NCBI RefSeq assembly: GCF_000143415.4
Contig: NW_003314356.1
Location: 12,607-76,606, forward strand
Direction of reading: 5' to 3'
DNA from: Selaginella moellendorffii
Taxonomy: Eukaryota; Streptophyta; Lycopodiopsida; Selaginellales; Selaginellaceae
DNA: 64,000 nt
Each line of letters begins with the position of its first letter. Within the stretch, counting starts at the first letter, position 1. Below the pieces are notes generated by a model that was not told the origin of the DNA, did no database searches, and saw only the letters and a list, made by a program, of their open reading frames with translations. The translations under genes were made by a program, and so were the position numbers. Below, one piece after another: positions 41,690 to 53,515 of this stretch.

Positions 41690-44540
41690 CAGCTCCGCTA
41701 GGAGATATAGCATACCCAAGATCTTCTTTCTAATTTTACAATGTTAAACATTTTGATTGTATACAAGTTCAAATGATGTTATGTCAATTGTTATAAGATA
41801 TAATTGCTTTCTCTTGATATCAATTGTTCAAATGCAAAAGACTGGCATTCTGGCCATGCACAGCTCTACATGACTTGATGCCATACAACTCCATACCATT
41901 GGGATGCTATTTAAGGAAAACATCACTCAAGCTCTTCAGTCAACTTTGCTCCTGGTTTTAGCAAGACACGGGTGGCCTTGCATCCACAAACAGCGAGCTC
42001 CTCCTGTACAAGTACCTCTTTATGGGGCAGAACCATCACAAAAAATGAATAAAAGCATTGTTTACCATGCAAACATGCAAGCTTTTACCATGTGTTTTAA
42101 TCTAGGCAGTCATTTGAAAGTGATCAAATAGTAACTGCGCAAGTCCTCCAAGTGAGAATGGAATTGAGAGATAACATATAATAAGTAAAGCAAAGATTCT
42201 TAATTTATGCAATCATCTTGAATTAACTCTATCATTTGAATTTTGTAACTCCATTGACACCCTAAACGTCTTCAAATAAACAATAAAATAATAAAAATTT
42301 AATATTTTTTAGAATATTTTATTTTAATAATTTTTAATTATCTTGTTTTTCTAGTTTCTGCAAGTTTTTCTAGTTTTCTAGTTTTTCTATTTTTTAATTA
42401 TCTTGTTTTTCTGGATTGATTAAATAGCAATCTATCTAAAAATATTTATCCACAAGATTGTTTCCAATCAAAAATTTTAAAATTTTAATTTGTTAATTTA
42501 TAAATTACATCAAGATGAAGTTTTGATGAAGATTGATTTCTCAACTAAAATCTATTAAACCCACTATGATCAGCTGAGACAGGAAAAGAAATGAGTGTTT
42601 TTTAGTGTTAGAGGCAATTGCTCATATCTACATGCACCTCATAAACATCCACTCATCATTTTGTTGCTCCTACTCATCTATAGTTTCCAGTTTTTGAAGT
42701 CGCAGCATCTTCTTGCTTTTCCACATGCAATTTATCTATTTCATAAAGGACTTATGGTTGTTTTACCAGATCATTAACAATTGTCATTGGAGTGTCTTCA
42801 CCAACGTCAATTTCTTCAAGATGCAAAGAATCTGCATTCAGGTGCTTTTCAACTTTGACAATCCTGCTCACTCTGATATGGGAAAAAATCTCCTAGTTGC
42901 TAAAGATCTATCAGCAAGACAGTGATGAAAAAATTTCCAGATCGCAGAACAAATATCGCAACTGGACTTCTATCAAGACCCTCACATAGTGCTTCTCAAG
43001 TTGTGTCTCTGCTGTGCACAATCCTTATGCCCTTAAACCATGATACAATGCATGCACGAAGGTGGTGTTGTCAGGATGGTTACTGTGGTGGAGCATTCCC
43101 TGGAATACACAAGGCTTGGTTTGGCAAACCATTTTGATTCCAGGCCAAGAGCATTCACAAAGTCCTCTCAGTTCTTTTGGAAGTAGACCTCTGAACACGT
43201 TGCATATAGCATGACCAATTTCCAAGGACAGTGGAGGTTGCAAAACCAACTCTATGCCTCATTTCAAGTGGCAGTGGCCTTGATGATAGAGCCACGTAAG
43301 ATCCAGTTTATGGATTACATGGTTTAGATCTAGAGCAGCATCCATCACAAGAAGAACATTGTTTTGGTTCAAAGTCCAAGACTGGACTGGCTGATTCTGT
43401 AATGAATCTCTTCAACTCTTTAGAGGTCTCCCACTTTCCCAATCTGGTCTTCCACTGGGAACTTGATGTCCAGTCTGCTCCCTTCGATGGTAGGATAGAG
43501 GCCTACCATGGTGGTGACAGGTAATGGGGAATTAGGGTTCGATTCCAGAGAGGGAGCCTGAGACACGGCTATGGTGGAATTGGGCAATTTTTTCCAAGCA
43601 CACCGTCTTATGCTTAGACAACATTCCTGGAATAAAACACTTAAATGAAACTATCCACCGTTGCAAAATATATGATAGAGGAAAGCTCGAGATCATAGTT
43701 GGTGTTGTATTTTCCTGCATGTCTACCTGCAGCAGAGAGCATTTTTGAACCTTGGCATATCCTCCCAAATGGTTGCCATGACCTTGGTGCTCTACGACAT
43801 GGTGCTCAAATTATCCTTGCTTGGATCTATAGCCGCTACAGCATCGCCTGGATCTGGGATTGAGCATTGCTGATCTTGATCATTTTGCTTATGCAAAGAA
43901 AAGAGCCAAGATAGGAGAAGGATGTAAGCCAGTCTGCTGTTTTGCCTCAAATTTCTATCCACTGCCACAAACCAAGGACATGCTCTTGCTAATTACTCTC
44001 AAGAAAGCTCCTTCCTTGGCAGAGAGCCCTTTGGTTCCACCAGAGGCATCTGATAAAATTAGAATTATTTTTCTCACGTCCACAGCACTTTCTTGGCAAC
44101 GCAAACACAAAGAGCCATTCACTCAAAACTCAAAACCACCTCTTTACCATTAACTCAAAACCACTCCATTCCCATAAAGAAATACAGTTTGCTCAGTCAC
44201 CTTTCCTAAGCTTAAAGATCGCCCTGTCTGATATAGCTGCTCTGCTACATAACTTCATCGGCATTCTTGAAGCCATACTGCAGATCTCAGGGTAATTCAT
44301 CTATCATTAATCTCGCACTAATTTATTTCATTCATAATATATAACGTATTCATAATGTCTTCGTAAACAAGCTTATGTGTGTATGTGTTAATATGTGGTT
44401 AAGCTTATGCCAAATAAACATACGTACAAATATGTAACATATTCACAGTTGATTTATATGATTCATATATCATATCATGCTCATGTTTTTATACTTGATA
44501 ATTATATTGATAACAGATTGCAGAGTACTTACATAATTAG
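41690..44540. other. Gene-like but unassigned stretch
   Basis: It is balanced in composition with short open stretches (41904-42131, 43860-44153 plus; 43025-43249 and 43532-43768 minus). No family is recognised. A family C-like block occupies 41690-41780. The stretch may hold further captured or shredded gene pieces. Confidence 0.35.
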
Positions 44541-44552
44541 GAATCTTATCAT

Positions 44553-46440
44553 TGAAAGTCCATAAGATCCACAACCAAACTGTTCACTTTGTCTATCAAG
44601 CTCCTCATTCCACTCACAGCATTGCGTGTTGAAGAGAGCATCGAGACTGCTTGCTCCTCGGGTATTAACGCAGGCACCGACTTAGTATTCTAACAAAATC
44701 CCACAGTCAAGAGTTCTCCAAACTTTCAAAACACCACAACACTTTCAAAGAATGGAATTTCATTTGTGTCAAAAAATATATATATATATAGCAAAAAAGA
44801 GAGAAGAAAAAAGAAAAAAGTCTAAGTGAAACCAACCAACCTCCGAGATTTCATTTGCATCACTGTAAATAAGCATCGATGCTAAATCTTGCTCCTCATC
44901 ATCCAAATGCCACCAGGTATTGATTCTCTTCACCACCGGCTTTTGATGGTTTGGATCTCTTCTAAAATGTATCATAAAAAAATCCTTGCCACGTTTTGCT
45001 CTTGGTTCTGCCTCGGCCTGCAAGTCTCATGGACGGGTTCAGAAGGGAGGCAGTAATAGCAAAATTTCTGCACCAAAACGAGGATTAATTAACCAGCGAG
45101 CTATATAAGTATCCACCGTTTGCATTTCGCCGTCAAGCCATGATAGGCTCAAACGCTTATCTTTGTATGCAGTGGCAGCAGCAAAATTGTGGCTATCAAT
45201 GTCCTTGCTTACGAGCTCATCTTGCACGATTCTCATCGTCTAATATGAGAAACTCGTCAGCTAGAAACAACAAGAAAGAAAAATCTTACACTGTGGAGTT
45301 GATCAAGCAGAAAACAAGGCCTTCCAGCAACCACAACGTAATACCATGTTTCTACATCTTTTCCAGCTGCGGAGAAGTCCATGGGATCACATCAGAGTTT
45401 GGAAGCCGTGATGCTTCTCAGCTCAAATTGCAATTCAAAAGATAGCAAAAGGAGGAAGAGCCTACGTAGTACTTACCATGAACTTTATGTTCTTCCACAG
45501 TTTCCATGAAGGAGTCAGTGGTCAATTTACCCCCAAAGTGAAAGAAATCATCTCAAAGCTGCCGAAAAGAAGATTCTTACCATAAACAATTATGGGCTGG
45601 ACACCTGGATCTTTGATGAAAACTACTGCTGGTGACAATTCTAATCCAAGCCTGCTCCACACGCAAAAGCATTAATCAATTCATGTGATTATTACTAAAA
45701 CTGCCGGCTTTTCCAAATCGAAGCTTCCTCTTGCCTCCACAAAACACATCTGAAAGACATCAACTCGGAGTACTTCTTGGCCGCTCCTCTTACGAATGAA
45801 AGTGCACGCTCTCTTGTGTCAAAAAAAAGAATAACTTTCACCTAAAAAGAAGTGCAAAAGAGAGAGATTTTGATTAGCATCGTAATTTTTTTTAATGCTA
45901 CTATAACAGCACCTTATGCGGTCCAGATTTTTGAATGAACTCGGGTATCTGCGTGACTTTAGTCAGTGCTTGTTTTGGATTTTAGTGAAAATTGTGGCTA
46001 CCTAGTTCTGAGAAGAATAATAACAAATGCGAGGAAGATCGAGAAGCAGCATTGCTGTCCCAGTCCAGTATAGAATCGCAGCTGAGGCCTTTGGAGTACC
46101 TACAGTGTTTGTCAGGAAAAGCAGAACAAGGCTTCATGAATCTACCGAATCAGGCATTTTAATTCTCAAAACCCAGCGGCTTGGCAACAAGAGATGGAAT
46201 TCCTGAAGAAAAAAATGAAAGAAAATGAAAGAAAATAGGAGGTTTATGTGTTTATGGCGTCTGATCCACCTCTTTCCTGCCAAGAGCTTTGCGAGTTGAA
46301 CTTCTCCTAGCTCGACTCTCAAAAGATTAATTTGGCCTTCGAGAACTTCCGCTGGAATCACGAACAGCATGGTTGGAGAAAACACGAACACGCAAAGCAT
46401 TACCCAGTCTTTCCCACACTGGTGAGATCCCAAACTTGCC
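44553..46440 (-). pseudogene. TMS1/ERDJ3A-like (DnaJ and thioredoxin-fold) gene, C-terminal exons
   Basis: In plants TMS1/ERDJ3A is an ER J-domain protein with a PDI-like C-terminal half, needed for pollen-tube heat tolerance. Minus-strand exons keep the family order: 'G-I-P-S-L-V-A' (about 46190), 'F-I-Q-K-S-G-P-H-K' (about 45917-45945), 'V-K-V-I-L-F-F...E-R-A' and 'V-L-W-R-Q-E-E-A-S' (45708-45842), 'P-A-V-V-F-I-K-D-P-G-V-Q-P' (45581-45650), 'W-Y-Y-V-V-V-A-G-R-P' (about 45305-45425), 'M-R-I-V-Q-D' to 'W-L-D-G-E' (45110-45236) and 'F-F-M-I-H-F-R-R' to 'D-D-E-E-Q-D-L-A' (44840-45020). A last exon lies near 44555-44685. Splice sites flank several of them. A TGA within the W-Y-Y-V exon and the absence of the J-domain exons mark it as a fragment. 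The match is from memory of the family, not a search. Confidence 0.65.
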
Positions 46441-47069
46441 CAGTCTTTTTTTTTTTCCCGTTTATCTGCCGCCTCTCATCTTTTACTGGATTTGATTGAA
46501 GCTGCCAAACCATACCAGCACTGTCAATTTCGCCTTCATTGCTGTCATTTCCCTTTCGTCAGTGTCACTGTCAACCTCGTGCAAAAATGACAGACAGGAA
46601 CGTCTCTTTTTCTTCTTCTGGAGCTAACGTTCCTATTCCCTGCAACACAGATGGATTCAGATATACGGCCACAGAGATGGGATGTGGGCTTACTTTTTCT
46701 ACAGCTTCTCTTTCTCATCCTCCTCTATCTTGGTGTGCAAGTTGTCACTCTGCAGCAGCACAGAAATGAAACAAAGTGATGAAACAGGTCAGCTACCTTT
46801 TCCACTAACTACTCCCTAGAAGTCCAACAGTCTCTTGCGCTCTCCAGAATCTGTGGCAGTGAGCTCCGGTAATGAGAAACAGATGGCAAATAAAAATCAC
46901 CTCTGATGTCCCCTTCTTCTTGAGGTCTTGGATGTGTAGTATACTGGATGAGAAAGTTCTACTTCTCATCCGGTGTGCTTCTTCTCCCATAATAAAATTT
47001 TAGCATCCAATATGCTCCAGATACGGACAGCCATATTAACCGTTTCTTAAACCTAAAACCAAGCTCTTT
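46441..47069. other. Unassigned stretch with a possible 42-residue membrane peptide
   Basis: A short plus-strand frame from ATG at about 46651 encodes an N-terminal peptide with one strongly hydrophobic segment (L-L-F-L-Q-L-L-F-L-I-L-L-Y-L). It then stops at about 46780. It looks like the first exon of a membrane protein gene, joined here to TMS1-like exons in the other orientation, as expected in a chimeric capture. No family is recognised. Confidence 0.3.
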
Positions 47070-47219
47070 GCCACCATGTAACAATCCTCACCATTGCTTT
47101 GGAGCGTCACAAATCTGGATCGTTGAATTGAGAGCATCTGCCATAAGTAAAAATGGATATTCTAAAAATGGAATATGTGATGCCGATGCCAAAATAGCAA
47201 CTTTAAATAAAGAGTTTGA
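47070..47219 (-). repeat. Right ~155-bp inverted repeat
   Basis: It is the counterpart of 41520-41680 and ends AAAGAGTTTGA at 47219. A family C repeat begins one base later. Confidence 0.7.
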
Positions 47220-47220
47220 C

Positions 47221-48928
47221 TAGCAAAGACCACAGCTCCGCTGGGAGATATAGCATACCCAAGATAAATAGATCTTCTTTTCTAATTTTATTGTATACAA
47301 TCATTATAATTTATTATCAGATAAATGATAAATCAGAAATTATAAATGAATTCTCAATAAAAAATTTAGTTATAATTCTATTGTTGTGAATATTCAAGTG
47401 CTGATAGAAATGATGACTAACATGTATTATTCCCCTTTTCAATTATATTCTGAGACTCTCGCTCGAGAAGCTCTCATATTCAAAACCTGATTTTAGATCT
47501 TGATATAGTTTATCTCTGAGAGATATAGCATACCCAAGATAAATAATTCTTGTTTTTCTAAGTTTAAAGTTTTAGAAATTTTTATTGTATATAAAGTTAG
47601 ATTTATCTAAAATTCTACTATTCATCTCTAGAGAAATGCACAATAATTCAAAAAGATAATAATGCAAGTGTTGGAGATAATAAGATAATTTTTTATCATC
47701 ATTAAATTTAAATATGATGTTTTTATTACCTTTATAAAATGGTGCACAAGCCTAAACACATCTACAGAATTGCTGCCATGCTTGAAAAGCAATTAAGTTT
47801 TCACAAAACCAAAGAATCATAGACTACCAAAAAATAATAGGTTAGTTTTGAGAAATGATAATTTTAATTGCATATTGAGTTAAATTCTTTTTATCTGAAC
47901 TATAATAATGCCTCTAACATTCATAGTTTACTAAAGAATAATAGAATTTCTATTATGTGTCTGGTTTTACATTTTAAAACATACATAAATATCTATCTAA
48001 CTTGCTACCACATTTATATTAAACCTCATAAGCTGACACTGGAGAATGGTTTAGATTATAGATTCTAAATCAAACTAATATTCTCTTTGATATTCATCCA
48101 AAGATAATAATTATATTATACATATAATTTTGTATTAAGACAAATCTGTATTACTGCTTCATGATAAAATTATGAATTCATGTCTGATATATGACATGGT
48201 ATCTATTATGGTATAAGATATCTCATACACATACAAATATCAAATCCATTTCTTAATAATATCTAAAAAATTAGCAAAGTCTTTTATATTTTTATGTAGT
48301 ATTCTTGCTCATAACCTCACTTAAATCTACCATCAGCTTTATATGAATTTTATCTTTTTTCTGAATATAAACAATGATTTATTTTCTATAGTTAAAACAT
48401 ATGCTTTACATAAGTCTTTTGATCTAGATTTTTTCTGCATATGTATTATCTTAATCCCTATCAAAAAATAAGGAAGATGTTTTGTTAGTTCAAAATGGTA
48501 AATTAATTGCTTAAAATAATAAAAGTTAATGGTTTCTAAATAAAGAAAAATTATGTGTCACAATTGTGGGAAAAATATAACTCCACTGGAAAATATAGAA
48601 ATAATATTTTAAAAATATTTATATGAGATTTTTGATAAAATAAAAGTTATTAATACATCTATAATGCAGAACATACATTAACAATAGATCAAGAGTGTGT
48701 AAGTCATTTTGTACCATATAATATAAAAGATAACTACTATGAAATTCAAATGATGAAGAGACAAAATACTTGAGAAGGAAAAACATAGAAGAAATTTTAT
48801 ACAAATAAGGATTTCAAAGGTTAAAAAGAGTGGTCTAAATGAACTTCTCATGGAAAAGAGTTTCAGGTTAAACATTAGTACAATAACTCCCAATTAAGTA
48901 TCTAGATTGTTAGGAATAAATTTGAATC
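47221..48928. repeat. AT-rich dispersed repeat, family C copy 3
   Basis: It opens with 'tagcaaagaccacagctccgctgggag', restarts at 47512 with the same block, and is then collinear with 3655-6480. It stops at 48928 in mid-repeat, where CYP88A-like sequence begins. No coding content. Confidence 0.6.
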
Positions 48929-48929
48929 T

Positions 48930-49460
48930 TATGCTCCGTAGGCCACCTTGCAAGGCATGCTGTTGTAGGGGCACGTACTGCTTAAGAGCTTTGGGATTGT
49001 TCACAGTGACTCAGTAAGCTTCTGGAGCTTCAAGTAGCTCGCTTCAGTTAATCTCGCAAACAGATTTCGTCCAATGAGCACAACAGCGCTCTTTGGCCAT
49101 CCTGTCTCAAAGCTGTCTTTGGAGAGCACGAATTTGTATGCCTCTGGTGTGGCAACCAGGATGGTGGGCTGCTAGAACAGAAATGCCTTGTAAAACCCAC
49201 TCGATTATACCTGAAACCAAGAAGTGACCCATGAAAGAGTATGGTAATCCAGACTTGAAGGCTCTGAGAAAAGCAGCCATGTTGATAAAGACGGGCCATC
49301 CAAGCGGACCCGGTGGAAGTGGAGGCTGTCCCGGCTTTAGCACCGGCTCATAGTACCACTTGTGTAAAAATCTCGAGAATGTCGGCAAACAGTCACTGCC
49401 ATGTTGCTTTCCAGTGATAGAGGAGGAAGAACCCCATAATGGTACAGCGTTGGCACTCAA
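48930..49460 (-). pseudogene. CYP88A-like cytochrome P450 fragment (N-terminal exons)
   Basis: CYP88A enzymes are ent-kaurenoic acid oxidases of gibberellin synthesis, anchored in the ER. On the minus strand the first block has 'L-P-P-G-P-L-G-W-P-V-F-I-N-M' and 'F-L-R-A-F-K-S-G' (about 49255-49325), the proline-rich hinge and following helix of this family. The next exon has 'R-Y-N-R-V-G-F', 'P-E-A-Y-K-F-V-L-S-K-D-S-F-E-T-G-W-P' and 'L-I-G-R-N-L-F' (about 49040-49212). One base is missing after the G-F and a TAG follows. Heme-binding and catalytic regions are absent. CYP88A is my best family guess; CYP90-type relatives are possible. Confidence 0.6.
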
Positions 49461-49469
49461 CTATGGTGT

Positions 49470-51654
49470 CTGATTAATTGAGCAGCCAGTCACGTTCATA
49501 TTAGTGGCTCCAGTGACGATAACTCGAGAGCACCACTGCTGTATTCGCAGTGCACTCCTCGTTGGGAAATTTCAAGCAAATACTGGATATTTTGATCGGC
49601 TCCAAAACTGTAAACACAAAATTTCAGGATTGTATCCCCACTGCAAGAATATGGCAACCATAAATTCTCTGCCTTTCATTATTAGAGCTCAACACTGAAT
49701 CTCAGTAGTTTCCAATCAAAAGAACCAAAATAAATAAATCCCAGCCTTTCTGCCACTCCTGGGAATAAGAAGGGAGACCTGCAATAGGAAAACCAGGCTG
49801 TAAAACACACAAGCACCTCCAAAAGCTCATTCATTGGAAATAAGAACAACTACTTTTTCTAGAATTCGACATATTCTACTTTACCATAAATTACCTGGAC
49901 AGTGTCATGAGTTTAAGGTTGATTAAACCTGCAATCCTTACTATTATGTGCTGAGATTACTTCATTTTCACATTTTTACATCTTCATTTTCCGATCCATC
50001 TTTTCTCCTACAGAAACATCAAACATCAGTAAGTGATCCACATCAATGAGAAAGAAAAGTGCCACAAAGATATCAGAGTCAATAACAATAAAAAGAATAG
50101 TTGTATTGATTGTGAGCCATTAGCTTGAATGCCACAGCAGTTTGTAAAAATAATCACAAGACTGGATGTGTAGTTTACAATGGCACAAAAGGGAAGAGAC
50201 CTCTCTTACCTCACTCATTTGATCGAGAAAACGTGACTTGTCATCTTTCTCTCTGAAACATACACAAAGTGAGCAAATGAAAGGAGTTGAGAATGTAAAG
50301 GCACATATATCTGGTGAGCTCGATGACATAGCAAAAGTGTACATGACAACATCAATCCTAGAGGTCCCACCTCGATCAGGCTGCTTGCATTATAGAATTG
50401 GTGCTGGATCATCGCTGCCATCTTCACTCGGACTGGGACTCAGCTCAAAAGTAACGATGTTTGTCGAAATAAATGCTACTTTCTTCATGAATGACAAATA
50501 TCATTGGTGTTATTCAGACTGAGAAGGACCGTCTCCATTATAAAGCCACACTAATAAAAAAGAGCATAAGTGAAAGCAATGGAAAACATGAGAGCAATAC
50601 CAAGAGGAAGCAAGAACGAATGTTGGAGTTCTGTACTTGTGTTTGCAAGTGAATCCAAGCGTTCCCTTGCTGGCCTGGCATACTCACAAGAGGAGGACAA
50701 CAAAAGGCCTCGTCCAGTAGTTTTATCATTGGTGCCGCCAAGGTTTCACTGCCACCAAGGCCAGCAAGCCCAATTTCCGTCCAGCTCTCGCCTAAAGAGA
50801 TTGCAGGATTTAAATACATTCTGTTCATCATTTGGTTTTACTGTTACTTTGAAAGATTGAATCAGCAACTCACCACAGCTGAGAACAGTTTGAACCAGCT
50901 ACGTTCTGGCACATAAGAAAATTGGTATGCTATTCAGATGGAATCATGTCAAGGATTGAGCAACTGAAACTAAGCTTTTCACCAAGGCAAGAACAAATAA
51001 AAAATGTAATAAAATTACCAGTCCTTCCCCCTGGGTCAAGCAGATAAATTCTAATTGCTGACCCACTGCATTGGCCAGTGCCGGGTGCTTCCTGGCCTGA
51101 GTGGCATGACACAAGATCAGATCACCCGAAAGAACACAAAACCTGAGGAGTTACCTGCTAATTTCCAGAGCTTTCTCATGGAACCCAAGGAGAGCCTCTT
51201 CCCGCAATAGTCCACTTTCTTTTTTTATTGAAACGACCAAGGAAACAAACAGCCTGTCAAACACACTTGAGGAGAGTTACTTACCTCCTAAACCTGATCA
51301 GCTGCTGATGGTGAACGTATCACCTGGCTCTTTTCAATCTTGGCATATGCAACTCACTGTCCTTGGCAAATAAAAAGGTTCTGCAGGATGCTCGTCAGTG
51401 CTCTGGTATGGAGCGCTGAACTTGTTGACCACATGCAAACCAGCCAGTTCTCGCCTCTCTAGGATGTTCCTTTTGACAGAAGAATAGTACGCAATGGCCA
51501 GCTCAATCCAGGGCATTGGAATTTGAAGACATCGCAGCCAATTCTTGCATCTACAAGAACAAACAATGGAGGCTAAAGTGGAATCCAGAAAAGCTTACCT
51601 TCCATATACCAACTTATAGCATGGAAGGAGAGTCCCGCAGCCAAGTTGTGACAC

Positions 51655-51698
<44 letters not shown>

Positions 51699-51849
51699 CA
51701 GCTCACAATCTGCCCTAAAAATTTCCTTGATTTGGAACGTCATTAAAATCACATTGAAGCGTTGCCACCCCTTTGGCACTTGATCTATGCCGTCTATTTG
51801 AAGTTTTTGAATTTGAACCATTAGATTATAAGCATATTCATAAATAATA
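49470..51849 (-). other. Unassigned exon-like stretches, minus strand
   Basis: Short open blocks with plausible protein character occur on the minus strand: 51334-51516, 50930-51112 (containing 'I-Y-L-L-D-P-G-G-R-T-G'), 50538-50831 (containing 'S-W-T-E-I-G-L-A-G-L-G-G-S-E-T-L') and 50120-50344. Several have splice-like edges. They could be successive exons of one decayed or captured gene. I do not recognise the family. Confidence 0.35.
51659..51694. repeat. (AG)n microsatellite
   Basis: An uninterrupted AG run of about 18 units lies inside the exon-like stretch. It reads as Arg-Glu or Leu-Ser runs in shadow frames. Confidence 0.9.
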
Positions 51850-52240
51850 TTCTAAAAATGGAATAAAAGACGCCGGATGCCATATGCCAATAGCACGTTT
51901 AAATAAGGGAGTAAGATGATTATGATGATGCCATATGCCAATAGCACATTTAAGTAAGGGAGTACTAGCAAAAAGTCCCAGCTACGCTGGGAGGATCGTG
52001 TTTATTTCTGATGTTTTAGTAGTTTCAAAGAATTGTAATTGTAATTGTAATTTTTAACATAATCATTTTGAAAAAATACATAGTTAAACATCTTTATATT
52101 TAAATATCTTTATATTTAAAATCCCGTCTACAATTGATTCTATCACCAACACACATCATAACATAATAAATATAATTCATAACGTTATATCACATTTAAA
52201 ACTCTATTTGTCGAGTGAAGAGACTGCCATTATAAGTACT
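51850..52240. repeat. Decayed TIR-like end and family C copy 4
   Basis: 51850-51964 resembles the terminal repeat ('ataatattctaaaaatggaata', 'gccggatgccatatgcc') with an internal 54-bp duplication. 51965-52240 then matches family C at 40120-40385. The junction repeats the pairing seen at 47219-47221: terminal repeat directly followed by a CCAGC..GCTGGG hairpin block. Confidence 0.5.
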
Positions 52241-53515
52241 TTTCCTTTGAATTTTATATAACCTTCACTGCTATGGATTCTGTGAATGGCACTTTCAGGG
52301 CAACATGTTCCTCCTCTTCCTCCATATTTCTAAAATTAATGCAGAAAATTTCAAGATTGGCAAGGTGCTGGAATCAATAGTCAAGCTTGCCATTGTGTAG
52401 CTGCATTGTGTAGCTCGAAGTTGTCCAGGCCCAGAGGGCGCTGAGTGTTCTTCTCTAGAAGGTTTTCCAGGCCTAAAGGTCAATGCAACGCTTTTGATGG
52501 TAGGGATTCGTGTGTGCAACCAGAAAACGTATTCCATGTTTGCCAAAAGCATTATAACCAATTGTGCTTTAGATTGAAGGCTGCAAAATAAACTGGTCTT
52601 ACCAATATGACTGCTTGGCCACTTCTCATGGAAAATACATGTTTATGAAAAGTTTGCTTCCCTTATATGTAATAAAGAATAACATTTTGGCACTATTGAT
52701 GTTTGGTAGCTAAAGGTATTGGGCAAAGAAACTTTTTATTCTCTAAAGCTCTACTTACAGGTCTATTCATGATTCATAACTCATGCTGCATGATTAGTAC
52801 AACTGCTTAGGGATGCTATGTTTCCACAACCGACTGTGGGATACACTGAGATCACTCCAATCCTCACCAGAATTCTCATGCTTAAACACTCAAGATCATA
52901 CTGCTCTCCTAAAGAACACTCCAAGAACACTTTGGAACACTTTTAAACACTGTTAATCATGGAAAGAAAGGGCCTAACCGCTCCTGTCACTGTCCTCCTA
53001 CTTATATCTCTTGCTCCTAGCCAAATCTCCTAAATTGGACTGCAAATCCTTCTCTGCACTTTGTCTTGTAGCGAAGACCTTGGGCACCCAAATCACAGAG
53101 GAATATCTCAGTGGATCTCCTCTCCTTGCCCTAGTGCCATGTGGATGAAATGCACCTTTTACTGTTTCCAGAGTTTGAATGGTACATGGTGATACCCTAC
53201 ATAAATGATGATGACATTAGCCCAAGGTTGAACCTCCAAAGATCATCAAAGATCAGCTTTAGAGTAAATTAGGAAAATCTCTTTTCTAATGTAAGTCAAC
53301 TAATATCTAATTGCCTGTTACAGGTGTCGAGTTTACCAATCAGGCAGCAGTACACTATCCCAAAATCTTTCTTGATGCAAAGAGAGATTTACCATTTTAA
53401 CAAAATGAAGATCTGATTTTCTTTTTGCGTCCTTGATCGTGGTATACCTAGTCCATGCTAAGCGTTTGACAAGTTCCAGTATTCATTTCATTGTGTATTA
53501 CCATTCATAGTGGTA
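52241..53515. other. Unassigned, possible old LTR
   Basis: No gene. 52800-53060 loosely resembles 59510-59900 in order of phrases ('aaacact', 'ctcctacttatatct', 'ccaaatctcctaaattgg'), so both may be diverged LTRs. The 88-codon minus frame at 52295-52561 has no recognisable feature. Confidence 0.3.

Larger units (their letters stand above)
41520..47219. mobile_element. TIR-flanked segment with captured gene exons (Pack-type element)
   Basis: 41520-41680 and the inverse of 47070-47219 are about 85% identical over some 155 bp, starting at the same base (TCAAACTCTTTATTTAAAG). Between them lie exons of a TMS1/ERDJ3A-like gene and other gene-like sequence, but no transposase. Long TIRs enclosing host exons are the mark of Pack-MULEs. 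I find no matching 9-bp target duplication (GGGGTATCA left, CTAGCAAAG right). A family C-like block lies just inside the left repeat, so the ends may come from two different elements. Confidence 0.5.
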
